Shown one piece after another: positions 16,764 to 25,344 of a DNA stretch of 64,000 nucleotides (positions within the stretch are counted from its first letter, which is position 1; the number at the start of each line of letters is the position of its first letter). A program made the translations under genes and the position numbers. Origin of the DNA: an uncultured Eubacterium sp. (GTDB lineage Bacteria > Bacillota > Clostridia > Lachnospirales > Lachnospiraceae); contig CAJUIL010000014.1 of assembly GCA_910586225.1 (NCBI GenBank), positions 1 through 64,000 of the forward strand. Reading direction: 5' to 3'. A model generated the notes under the pieces. It was not told the DNA's origin, made no database searches, and saw only the letters and a program-made list of their open reading frames with translations.

Positions 16764-17267
16764 CTAAAATCTCCGCAGCTTATCCGTCCCGTCGTCTACC
16801 GTATTTTCGATCGACCGGATGATTACATCATAGCTGTAGTCCTGATTGACTTTTACAGACACCCGGTCGCCGACCTTATGCCCCAGGATTGCTTTGCCGA
16901 TCGGCGAATCGATGCTGATCATCCCCTTTAACGAATTTCCGCGCACAGTCGTAACAAGCTTAAACGTCTCTGTCTCATCGTCCTCTTCAAAATATACGGT
17001 CACCGTATTGTCCAGACCGACTTCATCTGCATTGGAATCCGTTTCGATGATCTGCGCGGTCTTGATCATACGTTCCAGATACCGGATCCTGCTTTCGTTC
17101 TGGTTTTTATCCTTTTTGGCTGCATGGTATTCAAAATTCTCACTCAGATCTCCCTGGGCGCGTGCTTCCTTGACCGCCTCCAGAGCCTCCTTGCGTACTA
17201 CCAGCCTGCGGTATTCTATTTCCTCCTCCATTCGCGCAATGTCTTTTCTGGTCATTTTATCGTGCAT
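16764..17267 (-). CDS. greA: Transcription elongation factor GreA
   Basis: About 167 residues from the ATG at 17267, which has AGAGGAAAA upstream; a longer frame exists but its extra residues do not resemble GreA. The N-terminal coiled coil is typical (EALEAVKEARAQGDLSENFE, then YHAAKKDKNQNESRIRYLE), with the acidic tip residues that reach into RNA polymerase. The C-terminal FKBP-like domain has ISIDSPIGKAILGHKVGDRV. It rescues backtracked polymerase by stimulating transcript cleavage. It lies between copA and the transglutaminase gene. Confidence 0.93.
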   Translation of the reverse strand: MHDKMTRKDIARMEEEIEYRRLVVRKEALEAVKEARAQGDLSENFEYHAAKKDKNQNESRIRYLERMIKTAQIIETDSNADEVGLDNTVTVYFEEDDETETFKLVTTVRGNSLKGMISIDSPIGKAILGHKVGDRVSVKVNQDYSYDVIIRSIENTVDDGTDKLRRF

Positions 17268-17365
17268 ACTTTTCCTCTTTTCTATATACAAGCGAAACTG
17301 GTCAGCTGGAAGAACCGCTGACCTTTTCCGCATCCTTATTATCTTTCTATCTGATCTGTCTGGCT

Positions 17366-19897
17366 TTACTGAATGCCTGTCACCTGATAATCCTGATCCT
17401 CTACCACTTTTTTCAGCTCCTCATCCGCAATCTGCGCATTCAGACGTACGACTGCCGTACCCGCCTCGTGGCTGACTGCCGCCTCATCCACCTGCGGCAG
17501 CGCTTCCAGACATTTTTTTACTCTTGCCTCACAGTGCCCGCACATCATTCCTTCGATCGTCATTGTCTTTTCCATTATTTTTTCCTCCATTTTCCGGCTG
17601 CTTTTCTGATCCGCAGCTCTTATTCTTTTTTTATCCTTCCCGGCATCGTATACCGACGCCAGATTCAGGCGAAGCGCGTTTGTTACCACACAAAAGCTTG
17701 ACAAGCTCATCGCCGCCGCGCCAAACATCGGATTCATCTGCCAGTGGAACAGAGGTATCCAGATGCCTGCTGCCAGCGGTATTCCGATTACGTTATAGAT
17801 AAATGCCCAAAATAGGTTTTCATGAATATTGCGCAGCGTTGCACGGCTGAGCCGGATAGCTGCAGGCACATCCAGCAGGCTGCTTTTCATCAATACCACA
17901 TCCGCGGCATCGATCGCAATATCCGTCCCCGCACCAATCGCAATACCAATATCTGCCCTCGTCAGAGCCGGAGCGTCGTTCATACCATCTCCGACCATTG
18001 CCGTACGGCCCTGCTCCTTTAACGAACGTATCACGCTTTCCTTGCCGTCCGGCAGCACGCCTGCGATCACCTCGTCCACGCCTGCCTGTGCACCGATGGC
18101 CTTTGCCGTACGTTCATTGTCTCCGGTCAGCATAACGACGCGGATCCCCATATTCTGCAGCTCGCGTACGGCCTTGGGACTATCCTTGCGAATCACGTCC
18201 GCAACGGCGATAATGCCCGCCAGCTGCCCGTCTTTTGCAAAAAACAGCGGTGTTTTTCCTTGTTCGGCAAGCTGCTCAGACTGCTTGCGCAGCGTTGGTA
18301 AAAGCTCCGCCTGACTGCTGATAAACGAAGCGCTGCCGCCAGCCAGCCTTGCACCCTCGCATACCGCGGTAAGCCCGTTGCCCGGAAGCGCCGTAAAATC
18401 CTGTACATTTGGCGCAGTCATTCCCATTTCCTTTGCATAGTCGCGTACCGCGCCAGCCAGCGGATGCTCGCTGTTTTGCTCCAGAGCGTTCGCCAAATAC
18501 AGCAGCTCCTGCTCACCGATACCCTCTGCGGGTATCACGTCCGTCACCCTTGGCGTCCCGTTTGTGATCGTTCCGGTCTTATCGAGCGCGACAATTTGTG
18601 TTTTTCCTGTTTCTTCCAGTGAAACAGCCGTTTTAAACATCATTCCGTTTTTAGCGCCTACGCCACTGCCGACCATAATGGCAACCGGCGTCGCGAGCCC
18701 CAGCGCGCATGGACAGCTGATGACCAGTACAGAAATGCCTCTTGCAAGTGCAAAACCAATCCCCTCGCCTGCAAGCAGCCATACCAATATCGTCACGGCG
18801 GCGATCGAAATAACGACTGGGACAAACACCCCAGAAACACGGTCGGCTACCTTGGCGATCGGCGCCTTCGTCGCCGCCGCGTCGCTGACCATACGGATGA
18901 TCTGAGACAGCGTGGTATCCTCACCAACCCTGGTCGCCTCGCATTTTAAAAATCCAGACTGGTTCACCGTAGCTGCAGATACGGCGTCGCCCGACGCCTT
19001 ATCTACCGGAATACTTTCGCCTGTCAGCGCAGCTTCGTTCACCGCGCTGCTGCCTTCGAGCACTACACCGTCCACCGGTATATTTTCGCCTGGACGGACG
19101 ACAAAGATATCTCCGATACGCACCTGCTCCATCGGTATCTCGGTTTCTTCACCGTTTCTTATTACATTCGCCGTTTTTGGCGCAAGCTTCATCAGCCCCT
19201 TGAGCGCATCGGTCGTTTTTCCCTTGGAACGGGCTTCGAGCATTTTTCCTACCGTAATCAGCGTTAGGATCATTGCGGCTGACTCAAAATAAAACTCATG
19301 CATCAAGGCCATTACCCCGGCCGTATCGCCGCGCTGCTGCGCATCGGTCATGGCAAACAGCGCATATGTGCTGTACCCAAACGCCGCCGCAGAGCCTAAC
19401 GCGACAAGCGTATCCATATTCGGCGCACGATGCCATAGGCTCTGAAAACCGCTGATAAAAAATTTCTGGTTCACTACCATAATTATAACGGTTAATAGTA
19501 ATTGCAGCAACCCTATCGCCACATGATTTTTACTTAGATCATCCGGCAGAGGCCATCCCCACATCATATGGCCCATGGAAAGATACATCAGCACGAGCAA
19601 AAATCCAACGGAGGAAAGCAGCCGCCGTTTTAATGCCGGCGTCTCATGGTCTGCAAGCAGCTCTTCCTCTTGTGCGGCAGTCCTTGCGGACGAAGCGGCA
19701 TTTTTCTCTGCCGCACCGTAGCCTGCGTCCTGCACCGCTTTAATGATCGTCTCTGCATTGGCTGTACCTTCCACGCCCATAGAATTTGTCAGCAGGCTGA
19801 CCGAGCAGGACGTAACGCCCGGCACCTTAGATACCGCCTTTTCCACGCGCGCGCTGCAGGCGGCGCAGCTCATTCCGGTAACTGTATATTGCTCCAT
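17366..19897 (-). CDS. copA: Copper-exporting P-type ATPase with an extra C-terminal metal-binding domain
   Basis: An 843-residue P1B-type ATPase. The N-terminal HMA domain has the Cu-binding GMSCAACSARVE, and the membrane motif is ISCPCALGLATP. The phosphorylation site is ALDKTGTITNG and the hinge is MVGDGMNDAPALT. After the last membrane helices, a 70-residue CopZ-like HMA domain (MTIEGMMCGHCEARVKKCLE) is fused at the C-terminus, where most bacteria have either two N-terminal domains or a separate copZ. The role is Cu(I) export. It follows csoR by 40 bases and is probably controlled by it through the operator at 20327-20347. Confidence 0.95.
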   Translation of the reverse strand: MEQYTVTGMSCAACSARVEKAVSKVPGVTSCSVSLLTNSMGVEGTANAETIIKAVQDAGYGAAEKNAASSARTAAQEEELLADHETPALKRRLLSSVGFLLVLMYLSMGHMMWGWPLPDDLSKNHVAIGLLQLLLTVIIMVVNQKFFISGFQSLWHRAPNMDTLVALGSAAAFGYSTYALFAMTDAQQRGDTAGVMALMHEFYFESAAMILTLITVGKMLEARSKGKTTDALKGLMKLAPKTANVIRNGEETEIPMEQVRIGDIFVVRPGENIPVDGVVLEGSSAVNEAALTGESIPVDKASGDAVSAATVNQSGFLKCEATRVGEDTTLSQIIRMVSDAAATKAPIAKVADRVSGVFVPVVISIAAVTILVWLLAGEGIGFALARGISVLVISCPCALGLATPVAIMVGSGVGAKNGMMFKTAVSLEETGKTQIVALDKTGTITNGTPRVTDVIPAEGIGEQELLYLANALEQNSEHPLAGAVRDYAKEMGMTAPNVQDFTALPGNGLTAVCEGARLAGGSASFISSQAELLPTLRKQSEQLAEQGKTPLFFAKDGQLAGIIAVADVIRKDSPKAVRELQNMGIRVVMLTGDNERTAKAIGAQAGVDEVIAGVLPDGKESVIRSLKEQGRTAMVGDGMNDAPALTRADIGIAIGAGTDIAIDAADVVLMKSSLLDVPAAIRLSRATLRNIHENLFWAFIYNVIGIPLAAGIWIPLFHWQMNPMFGAAAMSLSSFCVVTNALRLNLASVYDAGKDKKRIRAADQKSSRKMEEKIMEKTMTIEGMMCGHCEARVKKCLEALPQVDEAAVSHEAGTAVVRLNAQIADEELKKVVEDQDYQVTGIQ

Positions 19898-19937
19898 CCT
19901 TATTTATCCCTCCTTTTCTGCATACCCGTTTGACAGA

Positions 19938-20264
19938 TCATTTCATCAATTTCTGCAGGACAGCCACCAACTCGTCAACGGTCTCCTCCTTGCCGTCGCG
20001 GATATCTCTCGTTACGCAGGTTTTGATATGGTTCGCAAGCAGTACTTTGTTAAAGCTGTTCAACGCCGCGTTTACAGCCGCCACTTGAACTAGGATGTCC
20101 GTACAGTATGCATCCTTTTCCACCATTCCCTTGATACCGCGCACCTGTCCTTCGATCCGGTTCAGACGATGGACCAGTTCCTTGTATTCCTGGCAGGTGC
20201 GCTCCTTTGTTTTCGAGCTGTCCGCAGGACTGCCGCAGCAGCCTGTGCTGGTATCTTCCGACAT
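19938..20264 (-). CDS. csoR: Copper-sensing repressor CsoR
   Basis: A 108-residue all-helical CsoR/RcnR-family repressor. The Cu(I) ligands appear as Cys in KDAYCTDILVQ and His and Cys in LLANHIKTCVT. The DNA-contacting helix is LVHRLNRIEGQVRGIKGMVE. The N-terminus carries extra Cys (TGCCGSP). It should repress its own operon, csoR-copA, and release DNA when Cu(I) binds. GAGGAA precedes the ATG. The inverted repeat lying inside its promoter fits this control. Confidence 0.93.
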   Translation of the reverse strand: MSEDTSTGCCGSPADSSKTKERTCQEYKELVHRLNRIEGQVRGIKGMVEKDAYCTDILVQVAAVNAALNSFNKVLLANHIKTCVTRDIRDGKEETVDELVAVLQKLMK

Positions 20265-20323
20265 TGTATTTCCTCGCTTTCTTTTGTATGCGTTCGGATA
20301 CGCTTTACTTTTATCTGGCTCTT

Positions 20324-20352
20324 ATTATATACCCCCATCGGGTATATTGCAA
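20324..20352 (-). promoter_or_regulatory. csoR-copA promoter with CsoR operator
   Basis: On the minus strand TTGCAA and TATAAT are separated by 17 bases. Within the spacer lies the inverted repeat ATATACCC-CCATC-GGGTATAT (20327-20347), which matches the GC-centred TACCC/GGGTA dyad bound by CsoR. Binding there would block RNA polymerase until copper is present. Confidence 0.8.
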
Positions 20353-20370
20353 GTATTTTTATTACTTTTT

Positions 20371-22179
20371 TTATTTCTTATCCTTTATCGGTAAAATCCC
20401 TGCAAACTGCGCCATATACAGCTGATAGTAAGCCCCCTTCTTCTCCATCAGCTCCTTCGGGCTGCCCTGCTCCAAAATCCCGCCTTGATCGATCACAAAT
20501 ACCCGGTCGGCATTTTGGATCGTTGACAGCCTATGGGCAATGACGAAGCTGGTACGCCCTGCCAGCAGCGCCTCAATCCCTTCTTGTACAAGCAGCTCCG
20601 TATGTGTATCGATGCTTGAGGTCGCCTCGTCCAAGATCAGTATTTTCGGCATGGAGATCATTGTCCTGGCAAACGCGAGGAGCTGCCGCTGCCCGATCGA
20701 CAGGCCCGCGCCATGCTCTTTTAACTCTGTGTCATAGCCATGCTCCATATTCATAATAAACTCATGCGCATGGACTGCCTTTGCCGCCGCGATCATCTCT
20801 TCTTCAGAGGCATCCAGCCTTCCATATAAAAGATTGTCTCGTATCGTTCCGTGAAAAATAAAATTATCCTGGGTCATAACACCCATCTGCCTGCGGAAGC
20901 TCTCGATCGAAACTTTCGTCAGATCATAACCGTCTACCAAAATCACGCCTTCTTCGATATCATAAAAACGGCTGATCAGATTAACGATCGTCGTCTTTCC
21001 GGCTCCCGTCGGCCCAACAAGCGCGATCGTCTCCCCTGGCTGCACCCGAAAACTAACGTCCGACAATACTTTTGTCTCCGCCGGAGTACCCTTATCATAC
21101 GTAAAGCTGACATGAGAAAATTCCACGCTCCCGCGAATCGCAGGCAGCGGCCTGACATCGTCCGCGTCTGTAATATCAGGCTGCGTATCTAAAATATCAA
21201 AAATCCGTTCTGCCGCTGTCAGGTTCGTCACGAGGCTGTTATAAAAACTGCTCAGATTTAAGATCGGGTTCCAGAACATATTAATATAGCTTCCAAATGC
21301 TACGAGAAGTCCAACCGATACCTGCCCGATGCCAAGCACGCGTACGCCAACGAGATACAGCATCATCGCGCCAAAGCCCCAGCAAAAATCTACTACCGGA
21401 CCAAATAGATCCGCGTACCTGCACGCATCCTGAAACGAATCCCTGTGCTCGTCCGTCAGTCTCCCGAAAATCTCCGCCGTTTCGTCTTGTGCGCGAAAGC
21501 TCTGTACGACCCGCATCCCGGCAATATCCTCATGCACATAAGCGTTCAGATTCGACGCTTTTTTCCGAAAGATCTGCCAGCGCTTATGCGACGCTCTTTG
21601 TACCATCCACACGCCGCCCGCCATAACCGGGATCGTACTGAGCGAAGCCGCCGCCAGCCGCCAGTCTTTGACCGCCATAATAACGACAACGCCCGCAACG
21701 GTTACAAATTCCGGTATAAGCGTCGTGACCGAATTGACAAATACATCTTTTAACGAATTTACGTCCCCGATGATCCGCGCCAGTATTTTCCCTGTCGGCC
21801 TGCTGTCAAAAAAGGAAAACGACAACGTCTGGATGTGCTCATACAAATCCTGACGGATCTCCAGCAGGATTTTATTGGAAACGACCGACATGACGTACAT
21901 CCGAAGCTTTACAAGTACAATAAACAACAAGTTCAGCGCCAGAGCGAATACCCCAAGCTTTACAAGACCATCAAGATCCTTTTGCGCCACATAATGATCC
22001 AGCGCCTTTTCGATCAGAAGCGGATTGAGCAGGGAAATGCCGATTGCTCCCGCCATCATAAACATCACGCCACAGACCGCTTTTTTATATCCTGCTAAAT
22101 AACCGAGCAGCCGGCGCATAATCTTATTTCTGCTCGTATGATCCATCTGTTCATCATCACGATAAGAATTTACTGCCAT
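20371..22179 (-). CDS. ABC exporter half-transporter, subunit with canonical Walker B
   Basis: About 602 residues from the ATG at 22179 (GAAAGGGG upstream); the longer open frame overlaps the previous gene and is not credible. Six transmembrane helices precede an ATPase domain with Walker A GPTGAGKTT, signature LSIGQRQL (non-canonical) and Walker B ILILDEATSSID with the catalytic Glu. It follows the partner half-transporter by 13 bases. Together they form a heterodimeric exporter of the BmrCD/LmrCD type, which exports drugs or other amphipathic compounds. The signature change here and the missing Glu in the partner fit one inactive ATP site. Confidence 0.9.
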   Translation of the reverse strand: MAVNSYRDDEQMDHTSRNKIMRRLLGYLAGYKKAVCGVMFMMAGAIGISLLNPLLIEKALDHYVAQKDLDGLVKLGVFALALNLLFIVLVKLRMYVMSVVSNKILLEIRQDLYEHIQTLSFSFFDSRPTGKILARIIGDVNSLKDVFVNSVTTLIPEFVTVAGVVVIMAVKDWRLAAASLSTIPVMAGGVWMVQRASHKRWQIFRKKASNLNAYVHEDIAGMRVVQSFRAQDETAEIFGRLTDEHRDSFQDACRYADLFGPVVDFCWGFGAMMLYLVGVRVLGIGQVSVGLLVAFGSYINMFWNPILNLSSFYNSLVTNLTAAERIFDILDTQPDITDADDVRPLPAIRGSVEFSHVSFTYDKGTPAETKVLSDVSFRVQPGETIALVGPTGAGKTTIVNLISRFYDIEEGVILVDGYDLTKVSIESFRRQMGVMTQDNFIFHGTIRDNLLYGRLDASEEEMIAAAKAVHAHEFIMNMEHGYDTELKEHGAGLSIGQRQLLAFARTMISMPKILILDEATSSIDTHTELLVQEGIEALLAGRTSFVIAHRLSTIQNADRVFVIDQGGILEQGSPKELMEKKGAYYQLYMAQFAGILPIKDKK

Positions 22180-22192
22180 AACATACCCCTTT

Positions 22193-23914
22193 CTATTGTT
22201 CTGGAAACATCCCATACTGCGCCTGGAAAGTCTGATAATAAAGGCCTCGCTGCTCCATAAGCTGCTGATGTGTCCCGCGTTCTGCGATACATCCGTTTTC
22301 CAGATAAAGGATCTCGTCCGCCTGACAAACCGCAGAAATCCGGTGCGCAATAATGATTTTTGTCGTATGCGCAAGCCCCTGCAGCATTTTTTGTATTTCG
22401 TGCTCTGTCTCCATATCCAGCGCGGACGTCGAATCATCCATCACAAGCACCGGACTTTTCTTGGCCAATGCCCTTGCAATGCTGATACGCTGCTTCTGCC
22501 CGCCGGAAAGTCCGACGCCGCGCTCTCCGATCACCGTCTGGTACTGCTCATCCATCCGTTCGATAAAGCCGCTCGCCTGCGCATCCTGCGCCGCCTTACG
22601 CACCTCCTTCATCGCAAGTTCCCGGCGTTTTCCCATTTTGATATTTTCCTCGACCGTGTCCGAAAACAAAAATACATCCTGCAGTACGACATTTACGCTG
22701 CCCCGTAACTGCTGCAGCGTCAGGCTGCGTACATCTGCACCGTCCAAACGCACCGTTCCCGCATCCGCGTCGTAAAAACGCTGCAGCAGGCAAATGAGCG
22801 ATGATTTTCCTGAGCCTGTAGCCCCCATGATCCCAAGCGTATGACCTGCCGGGATCCGAAAATCAATGTCTGACAAAATCTGTTTGCCGTCCAGCCCAAA
22901 CGATACGTGCTCAAACGCAACCTCACCGCGCACCTCATCCAGTACACACGCGTCCGCAACATCTGTGATCTCCGCCTTTTCATCAAAAATCTTCTGCAGC
23001 TTTTTATACGAAGCGACTGCCGCCGATAAGTCATTTGTCAGCCAGCCCATCATTTCCATCGGCCACGTACAGTTGCGGCTATATTCGATAAACGCCACCA
23101 GCGCGCCAAGCGTCAGCTCCCCACGCATGACCAGATTTCCGCCAAGTACCGCCATAAACACCGGAAGCGCTTTCCCGATAAACTGGAAATATGGATAATA
23201 CCGCACCAAGATCTTCGACTGTGTAATATTCAGCTCGTAATACCGCTGATTGTGCGACAGAAACTTTGCGATCTCATGCTTTTCACGCGCAAATGCCTTG
23301 ACAGTACGCACACCTGCCAGATTTTCCTCCGCAACCGTCGTCAGTGCCGCGTTTTCCTCACTCATATCCTCATAAACCCCATTCAGCCTGCGTTCCATCA
23401 CAATCGCTGTCACACCGCACACCAGCATTGCGGCAAGCGGAACAAGCGCCAGCCGCAGGCTCAATGTAAACATACAATATAAAACAATCGATATATGAAT
23501 CGTCACTTCGATCGTCAGCATCCCGACAAAGCCAAGCGCGTTCCATATTTTATCCACATCGTCCTTCACCCTCGCCATCAGCTCCCCGGTATTCACATTG
23601 TCAAAATACCGTGCAGACAACGTCTGGATATGCGCAAACAGATCCTTTCGAAGCTGCGACCCAAGCTTGGAAGCAAGCACGTCAAACAGATATTCCTTGA
23701 GATACCCACACACGCTGCGCCCGATGCCGACAACGACAATTCCCACTAACAGCAAGGTCAAAAGCTCCTGCTTGCCGTCCAAGATCACATCATCTACAAT
23801 GCTCTGCGTAATTTTGGGATACACCATATCCAGAACGATCGCGATAACCATGCAGCTGACCGCAAGAAAATATGCAAGCCAGCATCTTCCAATATACGTA
23901 CGAATCCTTTTCAT
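22193..23914 (-). CDS. ABC exporter half-transporter, subunit with degenerate Walker B
   Basis: A 573-residue half-transporter with an N-terminal six-helix membrane domain and a C-terminal ATPase domain: Walker A GATGSGKSS, signature LSGGQKQR and Walker B VLVMDDSTSALD. The catalytic Glu is replaced by Asp, as in the degenerate site of heterodimeric exporters. AAGGAGG lies just before the ATG. It is the first gene of the pair and sits behind a roughly 380-base leader with a leader peptide and a terminator hairpin, as in antibiotic-induced ABC genes of Firmicutes. Confidence 0.9.
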   Translation of the reverse strand: MKRIRTYIGRCWLAYFLAVSCMVIAIVLDMVYPKITQSIVDDVILDGKQELLTLLLVGIVVVGIGRSVCGYLKEYLFDVLASKLGSQLRKDLFAHIQTLSARYFDNVNTGELMARVKDDVDKIWNALGFVGMLTIEVTIHISIVLYCMFTLSLRLALVPLAAMLVCGVTAIVMERRLNGVYEDMSEENAALTTVAEENLAGVRTVKAFAREKHEIAKFLSHNQRYYELNITQSKILVRYYPYFQFIGKALPVFMAVLGGNLVMRGELTLGALVAFIEYSRNCTWPMEMMGWLTNDLSAAVASYKKLQKIFDEKAEITDVADACVLDEVRGEVAFEHVSFGLDGKQILSDIDFRIPAGHTLGIMGATGSGKSSLICLLQRFYDADAGTVRLDGADVRSLTLQQLRGSVNVVLQDVFLFSDTVEENIKMGKRRELAMKEVRKAAQDAQASGFIERMDEQYQTVIGERGVGLSGGQKQRISIARALAKKSPVLVMDDSTSALDMETEHEIQKMLQGLAHTTKIIIAHRISAVCQADEILYLENGCIAERGTHQQLMEQRGLYYQTFQAQYGMFPEQ

Positions 23915-23949
23915 GTAAAACCTCCTTCATAAATAAATCACAACATAAA

Positions 23950-23992
23950 AAACCATGCGCTCCTGCCCTGCAAAGCAGTCTGCCACATGGTC
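23950..23992 (-). terminator. Attenuator terminator upstream of the ABC exporter
   Basis: On the minus strand ACCATG and CATGGT bracket an inner CTGC/GCAG stem, and the hairpin is followed by TTTTTT. It lies about 35 bases before the exporter start codon, inside its own 5' leader, which fits transcription attenuation. Confidence 0.65.
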
Positions 23993-24040
23993 TTAACGAA
24001 GAAAACAAAAGTGTACAAAAAAAACATGACCATACAGCCA

Positions 24041-24041
24041 T
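24041..24041 (-). other. Start codon of a possible second leader reading frame
   Basis: An ATG with AAGGAAAA upstream begins MAVWSCFFCTLLFSSL. The frame runs through the terminator hairpin and overlaps the exporter start out of frame (stop at 23790). Ribosomes on it would cover the hairpin, so it could take part in attenuation. It may equally be chance. Confidence 0.3.
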
Positions 24042-24198
24042 GCTTTTCCTTTCGTTCTCTTCAAATATCAGCAGGTTATGTAAGCACTTTGTAAGGCGGA
24101 TGTACCAGTAGACAACCACTGGTATCAGGACAAGCTGCTGCTCTTCGCTCCCGTATACTCCTATACGGCACATCACACAGCTATCCCTTTGCAACTAT

Positions 24199-24237
24199 TT
24201 AGTTTGCACCATTCTCCATTACACTTATGCACAACAT
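24199..24237 (-). CDS. Leader peptide of the ABC exporter operon (12 residues)
   Basis: The sequence MLCISVMENGAN-stop has AAGGAG 9 bases upstream and lies about 35 bases after a strong promoter. It is too short for an ordinary gene. Hairpins (GTACCAGT/ACTGGTAC and CGTATA/TATACG) and then a terminator follow before the ABC genes. This layout is that of ribosome-mediated attenuation, in which an antibiotic that stalls ribosomes on the leader lets transcription continue. The peptide itself is probably not the functional product. Confidence 0.6.
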   Translation of the reverse strand: MLCISVMENGAN

Positions 24238-24272
24238 ATTCCTGTCTCCTTATATATTTTACTAATGAGGCT

Positions 24273-24301
24273 ATCATATACCAGATGGAAGCGACTGTCA
24301 A
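24273..24301 (-). promoter_or_regulatory. Promoter of the ABC exporter leader
   Basis: TTGACA and TATGAT are separated by 17 bases on the minus strand, close to consensus. It would start the leader transcript near 24266. Confidence 0.75.
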
Positions 24302-24360
24302 GAGGCAAATTGCGCCGCCTTACGCACTGGTGAAATATTTTATGAACGATGTACCGCCTC

Positions 24361-24546
24361 CTATCCCATTTTACTTCCTGGACGATATAATTTACGTTCT
24401 ACTTCTTTTCTTATTACAGAAATTTCTTCCATTACTTCTTTATCATTTGTTTTCTTTGCAATACGCTCTAACCGTTCTAATATCGTTAATTGATCAAATA
24501 AATATCCGTCGTATTCTCTTTCATTATCTGGCGCAAATAACTCCTC
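24361..24546 (-). CDS. Small coding-like frame without a usual start codon, in frame after a TAG
   Basis: Directly after the TAG of the small gene at 24547-24735, the same frame stays open for 61 codons (EELFAPDNEREYDGYLFDQL, and so on, ending RPGSKMG). The make-up is strongly protein-like and rich in charged helix. There is no ATG, GTG or TTG near its beginning; GGAGGAG overlaps the TAG. It may start at an unusual codon, be made by readthrough, or be a pseudogene that lost its start. No family is recognised. Confidence 0.45.
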   Translation of the reverse strand, partial: EELFAPDNEREYDGYLFDQLTILERLERIAKKTNDKEVMEEISVIRKEVERKLYRPGSKMG

Positions 24547-24735
24547 CTATTCCTTAATCCTGTCCAGCTCTGTCAAATTCACACCCATGCTTGACAAAAC
24601 TACTTTTAATTCTACATATCTTTTATACATAGACTCATATACTTCCGGCACCTTATCTTTAATCGGTATCATCCAGTCTTGCAGCCTAGACAGCTCTGTC
24701 ACGTAATCTTTTACAATATCCGCTTGTGATGGCAT
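24547..24735 (-). CDS. Small conserved protein, paralogue of the one at 57735
   Basis: A 62-residue protein from the ATG at 24735 (AAGGGGGAG upstream). Its C-terminus YVELKVVLSSMGVNLTELDRI closely matches the second copy's YLSLKAVLTSLGVNLTDIDKI, and both end IKE and start MPS. It is acidic-basic and helical, with no signal or membrane segment. The function is unknown. Both copies are followed by an in-frame open stretch after TAG. The pair shows that this is a real, repeated small-protein family and not chance reading. Confidence 0.7.
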   Translation of the reverse strand: MPSQADIVKDYVTELSRLQDWMIPIKDKVPEVYESMYKRYVELKVVLSSMGVNLTELDRIKE

Positions 24736-24824
24736 ATCATCACTCCCCCTTAATCTCAAAAAACTGTTTCTTGGATACTTTTACTATAGCACATAAAAAA
24801 GCCAAAGTCTATTTTATTTTTATA

Positions 24825-24867
24825 TTGACAATCTCTGGATTTTGATTTATTATGTAGCTTGCTACAT
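24825..24867 (+). promoter_or_regulatory. Promoter and MarR operator of the marR-MATE operon
   Basis: TTGACA (24825-24830) and TATTAT (24848-24853) are 17 bases apart. A perfect dyad ATGTAGC-TT-GCTACAT (24852-24867) overlaps the -10 end, placing a repressor dimer over the start of transcription. This is what autoregulation by the MarR protein just downstream would need. Confidence 0.7.
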
Positions 24868-24888
24868 ATCCGAAGGGAGTATCCGTAT

Positions 24889-25323
24889 ATGGACGAGCTG
24901 AAATGCTATTTTAAAAAGATCCATAACCAGCTGGAAGCCAGCTTTACCCGTGCCCTGCGCAATTACGGCCTGACCTGTACCCAGTTTGACGTGCTTGCCT
25001 ATCTTTTTTATCACACGGAAAGCCCAAATACGCTTACTGGTATTTCCTCTTACTTTGGCGTCCGTCATACGAGTGTGATCCACGTACTGAAAATATTAGA
25101 AAAAAAGGGTATGATCTCCAAATGCGCATCTGCAGATGCCCGCACAAAAACCATTTCGCTGACGCAGAACGGACAGCAGGTCGTTGCTAAGATCAACGAA
25201 CGCTGCCCCGCACTGGATGGCATTGTCTTTGCAAAGCTTTCCGAAACTCAGCTGCATCTTTTAGAGCAAATGCTTATGCAGATTCTTGAAAATCTGGAAT
25301 CAGACGCCTTCCAAAATTTTTAA
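24889..25323 (+). CDS. MarR-family transcriptional regulator
   Basis: A 144-residue winged-helix regulator starting at the ATG at 24889 with AAGGGAG upstream. The HTH and wing are clear: LTCTQFDVLAYLFYHTES, GISSYFGVRHTSVIHVLKIL and EKKGMISKCASADARTKTIS. It is 21 bases before a MATE transporter and probably represses both genes through the dyad at 24852-24867, releasing DNA when it binds a substrate of the pump. The usual length of the family is 140-150 residues. Confidence 0.9.
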   Translation: MDELKCYFKKIHNQLEASFTRALRNYGLTCTQFDVLAYLFYHTESPNTLTGISSYFGVRHTSVIHVLKILEKKGMISKCASADARTKTISLTQNGQQVVAKINERCPALDGIVFAKLSETQLHLLEQMLMQILENLESDAFQNF

Positions 25324-25344
25324 ATAACGAAAGGAGAATTTCAT

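Noticed and set aside
22180..22437. N-terminal extension of the second ABC half-transporter
   Set aside because: It overlaps the partner gene in another frame, is Arg/Trp-rich and unlike any exporter N-terminus; the ATG at 22179 has a ribosome binding site.
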